Source of the DNA: Marine Group III euryarchaeote CG-Bathy1
Lineage (GTDB): Archaea; Thermoplasmatota; Poseidoniia; MGIII; CG-Epi1
Direction of reading: 5' to 3'
DNA length: 64,000 nt
Assembly (NCBI GenBank): GCA_001875425.1
Contig: MIYU01000016.1
Location: 27,843-91,842 of the forward strand
Below, piece after piece: positions 45,437 through 55,086 of the stretch. How positions within the stretch are numbered: the first letter of the stretch is position 1; every line of letters begins with the position of its first letter. The notes beneath the pieces are model-generated. The model made no database searches, was not told where the DNA came from, and worked only from the letters and a program-made list of their open reading frames with translations. Made by a program: the position numbers and the translations under genes.

Positions 45437-47145
45437 AATTCAGAAGGCTCCCTATATTCTCCAAAAACTTCACGTAGGGCATCGCAGATTTCACCCAATG
45501 TCGCTTTGGCCTTGACTGCGTTTATGAAATGAGGCATTAGATTGTCATCCCCTTTAGCAGCTTTGATAACTGCATCTAGAGCGTCTCGATGAACCTTGGC
45601 ATCTCTTGTCTCTCTTAGATTCTTTAATCTATCACATTGCCGAGAAAACCCGTCTGGGTCCATTTCCAAAATAGGTATCTCGATTGGCTCATCGGAAGTG
45701 TGATTATTGACTCCTACAACTATACGATCTTTATTGTCTATCTCTTTCTGATATCTATATGCAGCAGAGGCGATTTCTCTTTGAAGGAAACCATTCTCTA
45801 TGGCAGGTATGACACCCCCCATTGAATCAATCTTTTCGAAATATTCACGAGCTTGACGTTCCATATCATCAGTCAGCCATTCAACAAAGTAACTACCGCC
45901 TAGTGGATCTGCTACATTAGTTACGCCACTTTCATGGGCAATAATCTGTTGTGTTCTGAGGGCGATTTGAGCTGCTTTTTCAGAGGGTAAAGCTAGAGCT
46001 TCATCCATACCATCGGTGTGTAAACTCTGAGTTCCACCTAAAACACCTGCAAGAGCCTGTATCGCAACGCGAACAATGTTTATTTCTGGTTGTTGTGCAG
46101 TTAAACTACAGCCTGCAGTTTGGGTATGAAAACGTAATTTCCAGCTGCGCGGATTCTTAGCACCGTATTTCTCTTTTAGATCCCGAGCCCATATGCGACG
46201 AGCTGCTCTGTATTTTGCTATCTCCTCGAAGAAATCATTATGTGCATTGAAAAAGAAACTCAGTCTTGGAGCGAAATCATCGACATCTAAACCTCTCTCG
46301 ATAGCCGCATCCAGATAAGCGAACCCATCTGCGAGTGTGAAAGCTAACTCCTGAACGGCAGTAGAGCCTGCTTCTCTGATATGATAACCTGAAATAGAGA
46401 TGGTATTCCACTTAGGCATCTCTTTAGCTGCAAATTCCATCGTATCAACAACAATGCGCATACTGGGATTTGGAGGGAAAATGTATTCCTTTTGAGCGAT
46501 ATATTCCTTCAGAATGTCATTCTGTATTGTTCCGCCCAATTGTGAACGATCTATGCCTTGTTCTTCTGCATTGGCAATATACATCGCCCAGATAATTGCT
46601 GCTGGAGAATTGATAGTCATTGAAGTAGTTACTTTATCCAATGGGATACCATCGAATAGGAGTTTCATATCTTCTAAACAAGCAACACCAACACCGCATT
46701 CACCGAATTCACCTACAACTGTTGGAGAATCGCTGTCATAACCATATAAAGTAGGTAAATCAAAAGCCGTACTGAGTCCGGTTTGACCCTGTTCTAAAAG
46801 ATATTTGAAACGACGATTAGTCTCTTCTACCGTACCGAAACCTGCGAACATACGCATTGTCCACAACCTACCCCTGTACATTGTTGGATGAATTCCACGC
46901 GTGTATGGATACTCGCCTGGAAATCCGATATCTCTATCGACATCTATGTGTGCCGTATCTAAAGGAGTGTACAATCTATCTATTTTTTGACTAGAAGTAG
47001 TAATGAAATCTGTCATTCGCTCTGGCAGAGATTCTAAAGAAGGGTTGAGTATTTCTTCTTCCCATCTCTTAAATGATTTTTCAATATCAGAAAAATCTTC
47101 TTTCTCGCCTTTATCGTTGCTGACTGAGGGGCCTTCGGGTGGCAT
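45433..47145 (-). CDS. mcmA: Methylmalonyl-CoA mutase, catalytic (large) subunit
   Basis: About 570 residues of the TIM-barrel catalytic domain: [100 protein letters not shown] and [15 protein letters not shown]. There is no cobalamin-binding domain, which in two-subunit archaeal enzymes is a separate small protein not seen here. It interconverts methylmalonyl-CoA and succinyl-CoA. I start at ATG 47145 because the longer frame to 47202 reaches the RNase P promoter region; that start is possible but less likely. Confidence 0.95.
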   Translation of the reverse strand: MPPEGPSVSNDKGEKEDFSDIEKSFKRWEEEILNPSLESLPERMTDFITTSSQKIDRLYTPLDTAHIDVDRDIGFPGEYPYTRGIHPTMYRGRLWTMRMFAGFGTVEETNRRFKYLLEQGQTGLSTAFDLPTLYGYDSDSPTVVGEFGECGVGVACLEDMKLLFDGIPLDKVTTSMTINSPAAIIWAMYIANAEEQGIDRSQLGGTIQNDILKEYIAQKEYIFPPNPSMRIVVDTMEFAAKEMPKWNTISISGYHIREAGSTAVQELAFTLADGFAYLDAAIERGLDVDDFAPRLSFFFNAHNDFFEEIAKYRAARRIWARDLKEKYGAKNPRSWKLRFHTQTAGCSLTAQQPEINIVRVAIQALAGVLGGTQSLHTDGMDEALALPSEKAAQIALRTQQIIAHESGVTNVADPLGGSYFVEWLTDDMERQAREYFEKIDSMGGVIPAIENGFLQREIASAAYRYQKEIDNKDRIVVGVNNHTSDEPIEIPILEMDPDGFSRQCDRLKNLRETRDAKVHRDALDAVIKAAKGDDNLMPHFINAVKAKATLGEICDALREVFGEYREPSEF

Positions 47146-47202
47146 GAATTCCGAAAATCGAGCCTTAATTAAGCTTGATTGGCGCCAAAAAATGAGAAGC
47201 AA

Positions 47203-47212
47203 CCTTAATTAT
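47203..47212 (+). promoter_or_regulatory. TATA box of the RNase P RNA gene
   Basis: CCTTAATTAT is centred about 25 nt before the predicted RNA 5' end at 47233. Confidence 0.5.
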
Positions 47213-47232
47213 GAGGCGAGAAATGAAAAATC

Positions 47233-47536
47233 GGTCAGGAGATGGAGAGCGGCTTACGGTCCAATGGACTGAGGAAAGTCCCCTCTCCTAGAGCGAAGCA
47301 GCCGAAAGGGGCCTGAGAGGGTCGGCAATGGAACAGAAACGCCACAGCCATTGACTAATGGAGTGATCGCATTGTGCGTGACGTCGTCGATGGATTTGAT
47401 GAAACGCCCATCCCTGCTGGAGCAATTCCAAGAAACCGCTACGACCTGCTCGGGAGCGGATGGTAGGAAGCTTAGTTGAATGCCGCTAACCGGAATTTCC
47501 GGGTAACAGAAAGGGGCTTACTCCCATCACCTGGCC
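47233..47536 (+). ncRNA. rnpB: RNase P RNA
   Basis: About 304 nt. The P1 helix forms between GGTCAGG (47233-47239) and CCTGGCC (47530-47536), extended by ATGG with CCAT. The universal conserved region I motif GAGGAAAGTCC begins at 47271, and the conserved ACAGAAA-type segments occur around 47333 and 47504. Further paired arms (for example AACCGGAA-TTTC-CGGGT) fit archaeal type A. It is the catalytic RNA for tRNA 5' maturation. The LysE gene begins 12 nt after it. Ends are set by P1 pairing and may be off by a few bases. Confidence 0.93.
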
Positions 47537-47548
47537 AGCTACCCTAAC

Positions 47549-48151
47549 ATGGATTACGACAATTTAGCCGGAATCGCTGCTATTTGCATTATGGGGGCAA
47601 TATCTCCTGGACCTAGTTTAGCGGTTGTTGTTAGAAATACAGTTAATGGGGGACGACGAGAAGGAGTATTGACCAGTATAGGTCATGGAATAGGATTTGG
47701 AATATACGCATTGATAGCAGTAGTTGGGTTATCGACATTATTAACGAATGAAAAGGCATTTGAGATTTTACAATGGAGTGGTGCAGGACTACTAATCTGG
47801 CTTGGAATCGTAATGATAAGGTCTGAAAAAAAGGATGAAGAGGAATATAAAAATAGTGGAAGAAGAGGTTTTGTTGAAGGTTTTATGATAGCGTTTTTGA
47901 ATCCGAAAATATTGGTATTTTTGACTGCTGTTTTTAGTCAATTCTTATGGGTTGACATAACTCGAGAAGAACAGATAATTGTAGGAGTAATGGGCGGTGT
48001 TATTGATGGAGTCTGGTATGTACTTGTAGCTATAGCACTAGCAGGAACGCCGATGATAAATGGTTTGAAAAGAAATGCGATTATCGTTGACCGTGTTATA
48101 GGAACTATATTATTATTCGTAGCAATATCGATGATTTTGAAAGCTATTTAG
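47549..48151 (+). CDS. LysE/RhtB family amino-acid exporter
   Basis: A 200-residue protein with about six hydrophobic segments. The family signature is near the start (AAICIMGAISPGPSLAVVVRNTVNGGRREG), followed by SIGHGIGFGIYALIA and the central FMIAFLNPKILVFLTAVFSQF. These export amino acids such as lysine, threonine or homoserine lactone. Starting just after RNase P RNA, it may share that transcript. The substrate cannot be told. Confidence 0.92.
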   Translation: MDYDNLAGIAAICIMGAISPGPSLAVVVRNTVNGGRREGVLTSIGHGIGFGIYALIAVVGLSTLLTNEKAFEILQWSGAGLLIWLGIVMIRSEKKDEEEYKNSGRRGFVEGFMIAFLNPKILVFLTAVFSQFLWVDITREEQIIVGVMGGVIDGVWYVLVAIALAGTPMINGLKRNAIIVDRVIGTILLFVAISMILKAI

Positions 48152-49728
48152 AGTGTAATTGGACCGCCTAAAGGAAGTAGTTGAAGGGGCACTGTTTCAC
48201 CTCTTAATGAAGGCCCTTCCGCCGTAGTAGCGAAGATTCCTATATCGCCTGCATCATTGTGTGAAAGACCGAACCATGGACGACCAGTTTCATCGATAAC
48301 TATATCTATGAAATCTCCAAAACCGCCGCAACGATCATATCCGCAATCATCTTTTTGACTGTCTAAAGGATCATCAATGGCATTAACAGCCGTTGAAGTG
48401 ATTAAAGGATATTGACTGAAAGAATCGGTCATGACCGTCAGATAACCATTCCATGTTGAATTACCATCAGCATCATTGGTTGTTCCGATATAGCCTAGTG
48501 CAACTTTACCTGCGGAACCGGCTGCAATTGCAACGAAACCAGTGCCATCTACACCGGGAGGTGCGACCATAATTGGATCGCTCCAAGACCCTCCTTGATC
48601 AAGGGAATAACTGTAGTAAAGTAAATTATCGATACCTATCCAAGATGCATGTACATTATCTTCATCATCTGTAGCAACGGCTACCTCTTCAAAATTCCAA
48701 GTATCGGCCGTACCGGTTGATTCTGTTGGTAATACGTGTTCAGTCCAAGTGAACCCTCCATTAGTACTACGGTAAACAGAATAACCACTTCCATCACAAC
48801 CAGGATTGCCACGATAAAAATTACCGTTATTCGAACCGATGATATGGCCAGTTAATCCACCGCTATCACAACCGGAAGGGGCACCTTCATTCTCTGGAGA
48901 CCATGTGAGGCCGCCATCGAAAGATGTACTGCATAATGGAGCAGGATAGTTTCCATTTACACAGAAAACATATGTAGTATCATAACAGTTCAGAACCTGT
49001 TGACAAGGATAAGGGGACGAAGCTATTGTTTGGTGATCCTGAAGAGTGTACGGCCAAGTAATTGCTGTAGGTCCCCTCCATGAAGCTCCTTCGTTTTCTG
49101 AGAATTCAACGGTCATACCTGAAAGAACATGCATATCGAATTTCATGAGTGCATCAGTCCATAAATCGACATAGAGATATGGGTCGTTACTGTTAGGAAC
49201 CCAAGGAGGACCAACATCTGTACAAGAGTACTCGGAAGCGTTAGTCATTGTCAACATATTTGTACATTTTATAATTGCAGTAGCACCGCCTGAGCCGGTT
49301 CCCCAACTAGTCATGTAAAGATTTCCTTCCTTAGTGACTCCGATAGTCGGTTCGAATGTGGTTGTGCCTATTCCGTAATATGTTCCTTCCGTAAAAATAG
49401 GAGTATTATTGCCAATCAAAAATGAACTGATATCGATTCCATTATAAGTATCATTAACAGGTGTAGCATTTGCGAAATGGTAGAAAGTAGTAGACGGTAT
49501 CTGAACGTATTCTAATTCACCTGTCTCTGGATTAAGAACCCAACCATAATCTCCTGTTGGTGGTTCAGGCTCTAGGATATTTATTATTTCAGAAGGCCAG
49601 AATTTCAGACCGACGAAACAGACACTAATAATGACTAGAGCTGAAATTACATATGCAACACGCTTCGGAGATTTTCGAAATATAAAAGAGGAATCTGGGT
49701 CTGGAATTAGAGAAGAAGGGAGACGCAT
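48148..49728 (-). CDS. Secreted Asp-box (BNR) beta-propeller protein, sialidase-like
   Basis: About 526 residues. N-terminal membrane segment (VAYVISALVIISVCFVGLKFW), then repeated Asp-box motifs: FSENEGASWRG, TSFDGGLTWSP, RSTNGGFTWTE and YSLDQGGSWSD. These are beta-propeller blades as in sialidases and exo-glycosidases, but I see no clear catalytic Arg triad or Tyr/Glu pair, so an enzyme role is unproven. Surface-anchored. The stop overlaps the LysE gene by 4 nt. ATG 49728 lies 25 nt from the TATA at 49748-49760, favouring it over TTG 49740. Confidence 0.85.
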   Translation of the reverse strand: MRLPSSLIPDPDSSFIFRKSPKRVAYVISALVIISVCFVGLKFWPSEIINILEPEPPTGDYGWVLNPETGELEYVQIPSTTFYHFANATPVNDTYNGIDISSFLIGNNTPIFTEGTYYGIGTTTFEPTIGVTKEGNLYMTSWGTGSGGATAIIKCTNMLTMTNASEYSCTDVGPPWVPNSNDPYLYVDLWTDALMKFDMHVLSGMTVEFSENEGASWRGPTAITWPYTLQDHQTIASSPYPCQQVLNCYDTTYVFCVNGNYPAPLCSTSFDGGLTWSPENEGAPSGCDSGGLTGHIIGSNNGNFYRGNPGCDGSGYSVYRSTNGGFTWTEHVLPTESTGTADTWNFEEVAVATDDEDNVHASWIGIDNLLYYSYSLDQGGSWSDPIMVAPPGVDGTGFVAIAAGSAGKVALGYIGTTNDADGNSTWNGYLTVMTDSFSQYPLITSTAVNAIDDPLDSQKDDCGYDRCGGFGDFIDIVIDETGRPWFGLSHNDAGDIGIFATTAEGPSLRGETVPLQLLPLGGPITL

Positions 49729-49747
49729 GAATCGTGGCAACCTGATG

Positions 49748-49760
49748 GGATATAAAAAAG
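49748..49760. promoter_or_regulatory. Shared TATA box between the Asp-box gene and the formimidoyltransferase gene
   Basis: GGATATAAAAAAG (plus), read TTTTTTATATC on the minus strand, is centred 25 nt from ATG 49728 (minus) and about 42 nt from ATG 49797 (plus). A second TATA-like CTATAATTC at 49761-49769 fits the plus gene better. Confidence 0.45.
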
Positions 49761-49796
49761 CTATAATTCTATTAACTGGCTATTTTGTCAACGGTT

Positions 49797-51617
49797 ATGG
49801 AACGGCTAGTTGAATGTGTACCGAATTTCTCCGAAGGGCAGAATGAAGCTGTCATCAAAGAGATAACTGATGCTATTCAGAGAGTAGAGGGTGTGAAATT
49901 ACTCGATGCCGATATGGGTGGTGACACCAACCGTACAGTCGTTACAATTATCGGTTCGCCGAAAGCGATTGCAGAAGGTGCTTTTCAGGGAATAAAAAAA
50001 GCGTCTGAAGTAATCGATATGCGAAAACATACCGGTGCACATCCGCGTATGGGTGCTACAGATGTCTGTCCTTTCGTACCTGTTTCTGGAGTTGATATGG
50101 ATGAATGTGTTGAAATCTCGAAGCAGGTTGCTGAACGAGTCGGTTCTGAACTCGGTATTTCAGTATTCCTCTACGAAAACTCTGCAACGAAGAAAGAAAG
50201 ACGTAATCTAGCAACTATTCGGTCCGGAGAATATGAGGGGATGGCGGAGAAGTTAACTTCCGATGAGTGGAGACCAGATTATGGACCACAAGAACTGAAC
50301 GAAAGTGCCGGTGTAACTGCTATTGGAGCACGAGAGTTTCTAATTGCTTACAACATAAATCTAAACACGACTGATCGTACTTACGCCAATGAAGTTGCTT
50401 ACGAAATACGTGAGCGAGGAAGATGGAAACGTGAAGGAAATATTGAGCCATTTTACTACAAAGGCGATATTGTTAATTTCGAAGAGGGGAAATTTCCAGA
50501 TGGAAACAGTGATTTTGTCGCATCTAGTTTTGAAGAACTTGAAGAGTATTACAAAAAAAATAGTGGAAGAGACTTACGTGCCCGTTACAAGTCCTTAGGA
50601 ATGGATCCTGATAACCTAATCGGGAAACCGGTCTACAAAGATGGAAGATTTACGCATGTAAAAGGGATTGGCTGGGTAATACCAGAATACAACCGTGCAC
50701 AAATTAGTATGAATTTAACCAATTTCAATATCGCTGCAATACATGATGTTTATGATGCAGCTGTTGAAGAATGTACCAAGCGTGGAATCGCTGTAACCGG
50801 TTCTGAGATAGTCGGATTAGTACCGTATGAAGCACTCAGAAGAGCGGCTGAACATTATCTGAAAAAGATGGGTAAATCACCTGGAATGCCCGTTCCAGAT
50901 CTAGTTGAAACGGCAATTCAATCACTAGGATTACGTGACGTTGGTGATTTTAACCCCGAAGACAAGGTGTTAGGTATGCCGAAACAGGAAGGAGAGCTAG
51001 TCAATCGTGTGACATATGATTTTGTCGACGAAGTTTCTAGAGATACTGCTGCTCCCGGTGGTGGATCGGTAGCTGCCCTAGCAGGCGCTCTTGGTGTCTC
51101 GTTAGGAACAATGGTAGCGAATCTTTCAGCTAGTAAAGCCGGATTTGAAGGACATCATGAAGAGTTAAGTAGAATTGCAACCGATGGGCAGAAAATCAAA
51201 GACATGTTAGTCAAAGGTGTTGATGAAGATACATCGGCTTTCGATAAAGTAATCGATGCGATGCGTATGCCGAAAGATAGTGATACTGACAAAGAGACGC
51301 GAAGTAAAGCGATGCAAGAAGGTTACAAAATAGCGACCAATGTTCCATTAGATACAGTTAGAAGTTGCCGTGATGCGTTGAAACTCTGTACAGACATATC
51401 AAAAATCATGGCAGATGAGATGGCTAGTGATGTTGGCTCAGGTGCTTTGATGGCTTATGCTGGAGCGAAAGCGGCTGCTTACAACGTTAGAATAAATTTG
51501 AAAAGTATTGAAGATAAGCAATATTGTGAAGATACGAACAGTAAACTGACTGAATTGTTAACTGAATGTGAAAATCTGAATAATACAGTTTCAGAGAAAG
51601 TATCTGAAACGCTTTAA
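49797..51617 (+). CDS. Bifunctional glutamate formimidoyltransferase / formimidoyl-THF cyclodeaminase
   Basis: About 606 residues. The N-terminal transferase (RLVECVPNFSEGQNE; KHTGAHPRMGATDVCPFVPV with the catalytic His) and the C-terminal helical cyclodeaminase (SRDTAAPGGGSVAALAGAL) are both complete. Between them lies an extended region of about 70 residues (about 225-300, including GKPVYKDGRFTHVKGIGWV), as I recall from Bacteroidetes-type enzymes rather than the mammalian form. The protein moves the formimino group of histidine-derived formimidoylglutamate to tetrahydrofolate, releasing ammonia. Other hut genes are not in this window. I start at ATG 49797; TTG 49785 is in frame. Confidence 0.94.
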   Translation: MERLVECVPNFSEGQNEAVIKEITDAIQRVEGVKLLDADMGGDTNRTVVTIIGSPKAIAEGAFQGIKKASEVIDMRKHTGAHPRMGATDVCPFVPVSGVDMDECVEISKQVAERVGSELGISVFLYENSATKKERRNLATIRSGEYEGMAEKLTSDEWRPDYGPQELNESAGVTAIGAREFLIAYNINLNTTDRTYANEVAYEIRERGRWKREGNIEPFYYKGDIVNFEEGKFPDGNSDFVASSFEELEEYYKKNSGRDLRARYKSLGMDPDNLIGKPVYKDGRFTHVKGIGWVIPEYNRAQISMNLTNFNIAAIHDVYDAAVEECTKRGIAVTGSEIVGLVPYEALRRAAEHYLKKMGKSPGMPVPDLVETAIQSLGLRDVGDFNPEDKVLGMPKQEGELVNRVTYDFVDEVSRDTAAPGGGSVAALAGALGVSLGTMVANLSASKAGFEGHHEELSRIATDGQKIKDMLVKGVDEDTSAFDKVIDAMRMPKDSDTDKETRSKAMQEGYKIATNVPLDTVRSCRDALKLCTDISKIMADEMASDVGSGALMAYAGAKAAAYNVRINLKSIEDKQYCEDTNSKLTELLTECENLNNTVSEKVSETL

Positions 51618-53539
51618 TCGAAATCTAAAGTAGAATACTCATCTAAAGATTCAGGATTTGAAAGTGCATCTCTATTTTTGACTGGTCGGTCTGTTATCAT
51701 AGAGAGAACTGCTTTTTCAACCTTTTTTCCACTAATAGTATAAGGAATATCTGAAACGGAGAAAATATGTTTAGGAACATGTCTAGGAGTTGTTGTTGTT
51801 CGAATTGTACTGCGTATAAGATCTTCTAAATCAGTAGTAAGTTCAATATCTTTAGCTAATTTTAGACATAGTACGACCTCTACATCGGCACTAATCGGCC
51901 GACCCACTGCAATTGCATCGACAACCTCCGGTAGATTCTCGACTGCACGATAGATTTCAGCAGTACCGATTCTTACACCTCCTGGATTTAAGGTTGTATC
52001 ACTACGTCCGTGGATAATAGCACCTCCACTTTCAGTCATCTCAACAAAATCACCATGCGTCCAGACGCCGGGAAAATCCTCGAAGTAGGCTCTACGGTAT
52101 TTTGAACCGTCAGAATCATTCCAGAAACCGACAGGCATAGATGGGAATGGTTTAGCACATATCAATTCTCCACTTTCACCGATAATTGAATTGCCTTCAC
52201 TATCCCAAGACTGTACATCCATACCTAATTGCGCACATTGCAATTCACCTCTTCTGACTGGGAGAAGTGGAGAACCTCCTAGAAAACAACCGATAATGTC
52301 AGTCCCTCCTGAAATTGAAGCGATCTGAAAATCGTCGTTAATATTGGAATAAATCCAATCGAATTGTTCGGGAACTAATGGTGAGCCGGTAGAGAGTAAT
52401 GCTCTCAATGATGAGAGATCGGCGATCTCTCTTGGGATAATGCTCTCTTTAGCACTAGTAGCAAGAAATTTAGGACTAGTTCCAAAATGTGTAACTCCAA
52501 CTTTTGCAGTTATATTCCATAAAGAGCCTAAATCAGGGTAAGCTGGACTGCCATCATAAATTACAACTTTAGCACCGGATGCGAGACCTGAAACGAGCCA
52601 GTTCCACATCATCCACCCACAGGTTGTGTACCAAAATAGCGTATCTCGATCACGCTGAACGTCACACTGAAGTTGATGCTCTTTCAGATGTTGAATTAAA
52701 GTTCCACCAACACCATGTATAATCGATTTAGGAGGTCCAGTAGTTCCAGAAGAATACATAATATACAATGGATGATCAAATGGAACTTGGAAATAATCAG
52801 GAACCACTGAATCATTATCAATTAGATTGTCATATTCAATTACGGAACTATGATTCAAAGAACTGTCTGTTTCGGCGAAATTTATTCTGATAACATGTTC
52901 TACAGATATATTAGATAAAACTGCATTAACTTTCTCATCTAAACTGAAAACTTTACCGTTATAATGATAACCGTCTGCAATAATCAAAATCGAAGGTTTA
53001 ACTTGACCAAATCTATCGACTACACCCTCTGAGCCGAAGTCGGGCGAACAAGAGGTCCAAACAGCTCCGCTTGCAGATACTGCAAGCATCATGATAACAG
53101 TCTCAATACAGTTAGGAACGAAAGCTGCAATCCTGCTATCTTTACCTATGCCTAAATCTTTCAAACCGGATTGAGCGCGTGCTACAAATTGACGTAATTC
53201 ATCCCTAGTAAGTGTAGTCTCTTCACCTGATTCTTTGATACCTACGAGAACTACAGAATCACCATCACCTTGTAGCAGATTCTCAGCATAATTCAATTCG
53301 GAACCTTCGAACCAACGGGCTCCGGGCATATTGTTGTTAGAAAGAACTGAATCGTAATTCTTTGAGTATTTTATTCCTGAGAAATCCCAGAAATGTGCCC
53401 AAAACTCTTCCATATTAGAGATAGACCAATTGTGAATCTCTTCGTAATCTACGAGAGGGGGTGGTAAATGATTAACAAACGCCTGAAGCAGGCTCGCTTG
53501 CTGCCTTTTCTTTGATGGATTCCACAAAATATCGTTCAT
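51614..53539 (-). CDS. Acetoacetyl-CoA synthetase
   Basis: About 641 residues of the ANL (acyl-CoA synthetase) superfamily. ATP motif YIMYSSGTTGPPKSIIHG, TTCGWMMWNWLVSGL, the A5-like ISGGTDIIGCFLGG, and the C-terminal hinge/catalytic region HGRSDTTLNPGGVRIGTAEIYR with a terminal Lys in YTISGKKVEKAVL. The long N-terminal domain with NDILWNPSKKRQQ and GARWFEGSELNYAENLL is typical of AacS rather than Acs. It activates acetoacetate, so ketone bodies or leucine-derived acetoacetate can be used. It is convergent with the cyclodeaminase gene, overlapping by 4 nt. ATG 53539 is preferred over TTG 53545. Confidence 0.94.
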   Translation of the reverse strand: MNDILWNPSKKRQQASLLQAFVNHLPPPLVDYEEIHNWSISNMEEFWAHFWDFSGIKYSKNYDSVLSNNNMPGARWFEGSELNYAENLLQGDGDSVVLVGIKESGEETTLTRDELRQFVARAQSGLKDLGIGKDSRIAAFVPNCIETVIMMLAVSASGAVWTSCSPDFGSEGVVDRFGQVKPSILIIADGYHYNGKVFSLDEKVNAVLSNISVEHVIRINFAETDSSLNHSSVIEYDNLIDNDSVVPDYFQVPFDHPLYIMYSSGTTGPPKSIIHGVGGTLIQHLKEHQLQCDVQRDRDTLFWYTTCGWMMWNWLVSGLASGAKVVIYDGSPAYPDLGSLWNITAKVGVTHFGTSPKFLATSAKESIIPREIADLSSLRALLSTGSPLVPEQFDWIYSNINDDFQIASISGGTDIIGCFLGGSPLLPVRRGELQCAQLGMDVQSWDSEGNSIIGESGELICAKPFPSMPVGFWNDSDGSKYRRAYFEDFPGVWTHGDFVEMTESGGAIIHGRSDTTLNPGGVRIGTAEIYRAVENLPEVVDAIAVGRPISADVEVVLCLKLAKDIELTTDLEDLIRSTIRTTTTPRHVPKHIFSVSDIPYTISGKKVEKAVLSMITDRPVKNRDALSNPESLDEYSTLDFD

Positions 53540-53581
53540 GCTCAATGGAATATAGATGAAAGCAGGTGTTAAATGTTTTGA

Positions 53582-54706
53582 TTAGAGAAGACCGGCTTTC
53601 TGTATAACCATAAGTTCGTTTGTAGTCAGTTTATCTCCACCTAAGAACTTCTGATACAACTCTTCTGCACTGGCCATAGTTTTAGTTGTTTCTCCAGGGC
53701 TAGAAGTTGCTTTACGTCTGTCACCGATGATACGATCGATGGCCTGAATCTCTTTGAGTAATTCAATATAGGCTCCGTGTATTTCGTCTGCTTCTGTTTT
53801 CGATTTGATAAACGCTCGTTGATAAGAATCAGCCTTTTTTCTCGTTGACCTGCTCTTCTTCAAATCACGATACATCTGATCATGTTCTCTTTGAGCTTCT
53901 TGTCTAGTTTGATTCATCTCTTTGAGAATTATTTTTCTAGATTTTTCAGAATCTTTGTAATTAGATCTAGCTTCAGCCACATCCGAATCACTATCAAGCA
54001 TCTCGTTGTATTCTCTTATCTGTTGTTGGAGCAAACCTATTTTTTCTACTAAACCCCGTTCCTTAGAAGTGGTTAAAGGTGTAGTCATCTGCTTGATTTC
54101 TAATTCCTTTAATTCCTTTCTTATTTTGAAAATAGGAGGTAACCTTGAATTGGCGAATTTTGATTTTTTCAAATCTAAAAAGTCTTGTCTTAGTTTTTCG
54201 GCTTTGTTAGTTGCCTCTTTACGACCAGACTTTAATTCTGCAACTTTTTCATTCAATGTATTACGAGTTTCTCGATGTGTCTCTACCGCTTCCATCAATT
54301 CTTTGACTTTCTCATTGAAACTATTACGTGAAATAATATTCTCTTGTGATTTTAAATTTAATTCGTCTCTTTGAGCTCGGAATTCCTCTGAACTTTCATA
54401 CAACTCTTTACGAACAGATAAAATATCATCTAAAGATGTTTCAGAATATTTTAATTCGAAATTGACTTCTTCTTCAACTTCTTCTGAATCTTCAGAATCG
54501 ACTTCTTTAGTTTTCTTTGAATCTTTAGATTCGACTTCTTTAGTTTTCTTTGAATCTTTAGATTCGTCGGGTGAAACAGGTTCTTGATCAGAACTAGAAT
54601 TTTCAGTTGCTTCTTCCTGAATTTCTATAGATTTTTCCAGAGTGTCCTCTGACGAAGGCGTTTCGCCTTCAGGTGCGGAGGCGTTTTGTTCGGGTTCGCC
54701 CTCCAT
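53582..54706 (-). CDS. Long coiled-coil protein (COG1340-like) with acidic repeat N-terminus
   Basis: A 374-residue protein. Residues 1-85 are acidic and Ser-rich with an 11-residue tandem repeat (ESKDSKKTKEV). Residues about 90-330 are a continuous coiled coil (LKYSETSLDDILSVRKELY onward), with heptads typical of the archaeal COG1340 family. The C-terminus (SAEELYQKFLGGDKLTTNELMVIQKAGLL) is a conserved short tail of that family. Function is unknown. It starts 49 nt after rpl12 on the same strand, so it may be read from the ribosomal operon. A weak GGTGA ribosome site precedes ATG 54706. Confidence 0.85.
   Translation of the reverse strand: MEGEPEQNASAPEGETPSSEDTLEKSIEIQEEATENSSSDQEPVSPDESKDSKKTKEVESKDSKKTKEVDSEDSEEVEEEVNFELKYSETSLDDILSVRKELYESSEEFRAQRDELNLKSQENIISRNSFNEKVKELMEAVETHRETRNTLNEKVAELKSGRKEATNKAEKLRQDFLDLKKSKFANSRLPPIFKIRKELKELEIKQMTTPLTTSKERGLVEKIGLLQQQIREYNEMLDSDSDVAEARSNYKDSEKSRKIILKEMNQTRQEAQREHDQMYRDLKKSRSTRKKADSYQRAFIKSKTEADEIHGAYIELLKEIQAIDRIIGDRRKATSSPGETTKTMASAEELYQKFLGGDKLTTNELMVIQKAGLL
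54499..54564 (-). repeat. Two perfect 33-bp tandem repeats in the coiled-coil gene
   Basis: Two adjacent identical 33-bp copies (54499-54531 and 54532-54564) encode the 11-residue ESKDSKKTKEV repeat; a degenerate copy lies next to them. Perfect identity suggests recent duplication by slippage. Confidence 0.9.
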
Positions 54707-54755
54707 GAGTTATCACCCATCAGACAGCCTGAGCTGCCTTCTGATTTTGTTCTGC

Positions 54756-55070
54756 TCAACCGAAAAGGGCTCCGAGGCCGGCCGCTGCATCTTCTTCGCT
54801 GACTTCCTCTTCTTCCTCTTCTTTTTCTTCCTTTGCTTCTGCTGCTTCAGATGCGTCTGACGCTGCTGGTGCTGCTTGAGCAGCTGCTGCTGGTGCAACG
54901 GCTGCAGATGACATTGCATCTTCGATGTCAACGCCTTCGAGTGAAGCTACTAGAGCCTCTACTCTTGCTTTATCGGCCGATACACCGGCTGATTTCAGCA
55001 CCTTTGTGATAGACTTTGCGTCTAAATCTGCACCCGATGAGTGCAGAAGCATTGCTGCATACACGTATTC
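54756..55070 (-). CDS. rpl12: Ribosomal protein L12 (P1)
   Basis: A 104-residue archaeal stalk protein: helical N-terminus [19 protein letters not shown], dimer core ([18 protein letters not shown]), an Ala-rich hinge ([15 protein letters not shown]), and the acidic tail [19 protein letters not shown] that recruits translation GTPases. ATG 55070 follows a strong TAAGGAGG ribosome site (8 nt). Its last residues nearly repeat those of L10. Third gene of the L1-L10-L12 operon. Confidence 0.96.
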   Translation of the reverse strand, partial: EYVYAAMLLHSSGADLDAKSITKVLKSAGVSADKARVEALVASLEGVDIEDAMSSAAVAPAAAAQAAPAASDASEAAEAKEEKEEEEEEVSEEDAAAGLGALFG

Positions 55071-55086
55071 CATATTTTTTTCCTCC

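Noticed and set aside
48148..49728. Calling the Asp-box protein a true sialidase
   Set aside because: Asp boxes occur in many non-enzymatic propellers, and I could not identify the catalytic Arg triad and nucleophile.
54707..54755. Hairpin between rpl12 and the coiled-coil gene as a terminator
   Set aside because: The stem is short with a G-U pair and no T run follows, so read-through into the next gene is as likely.
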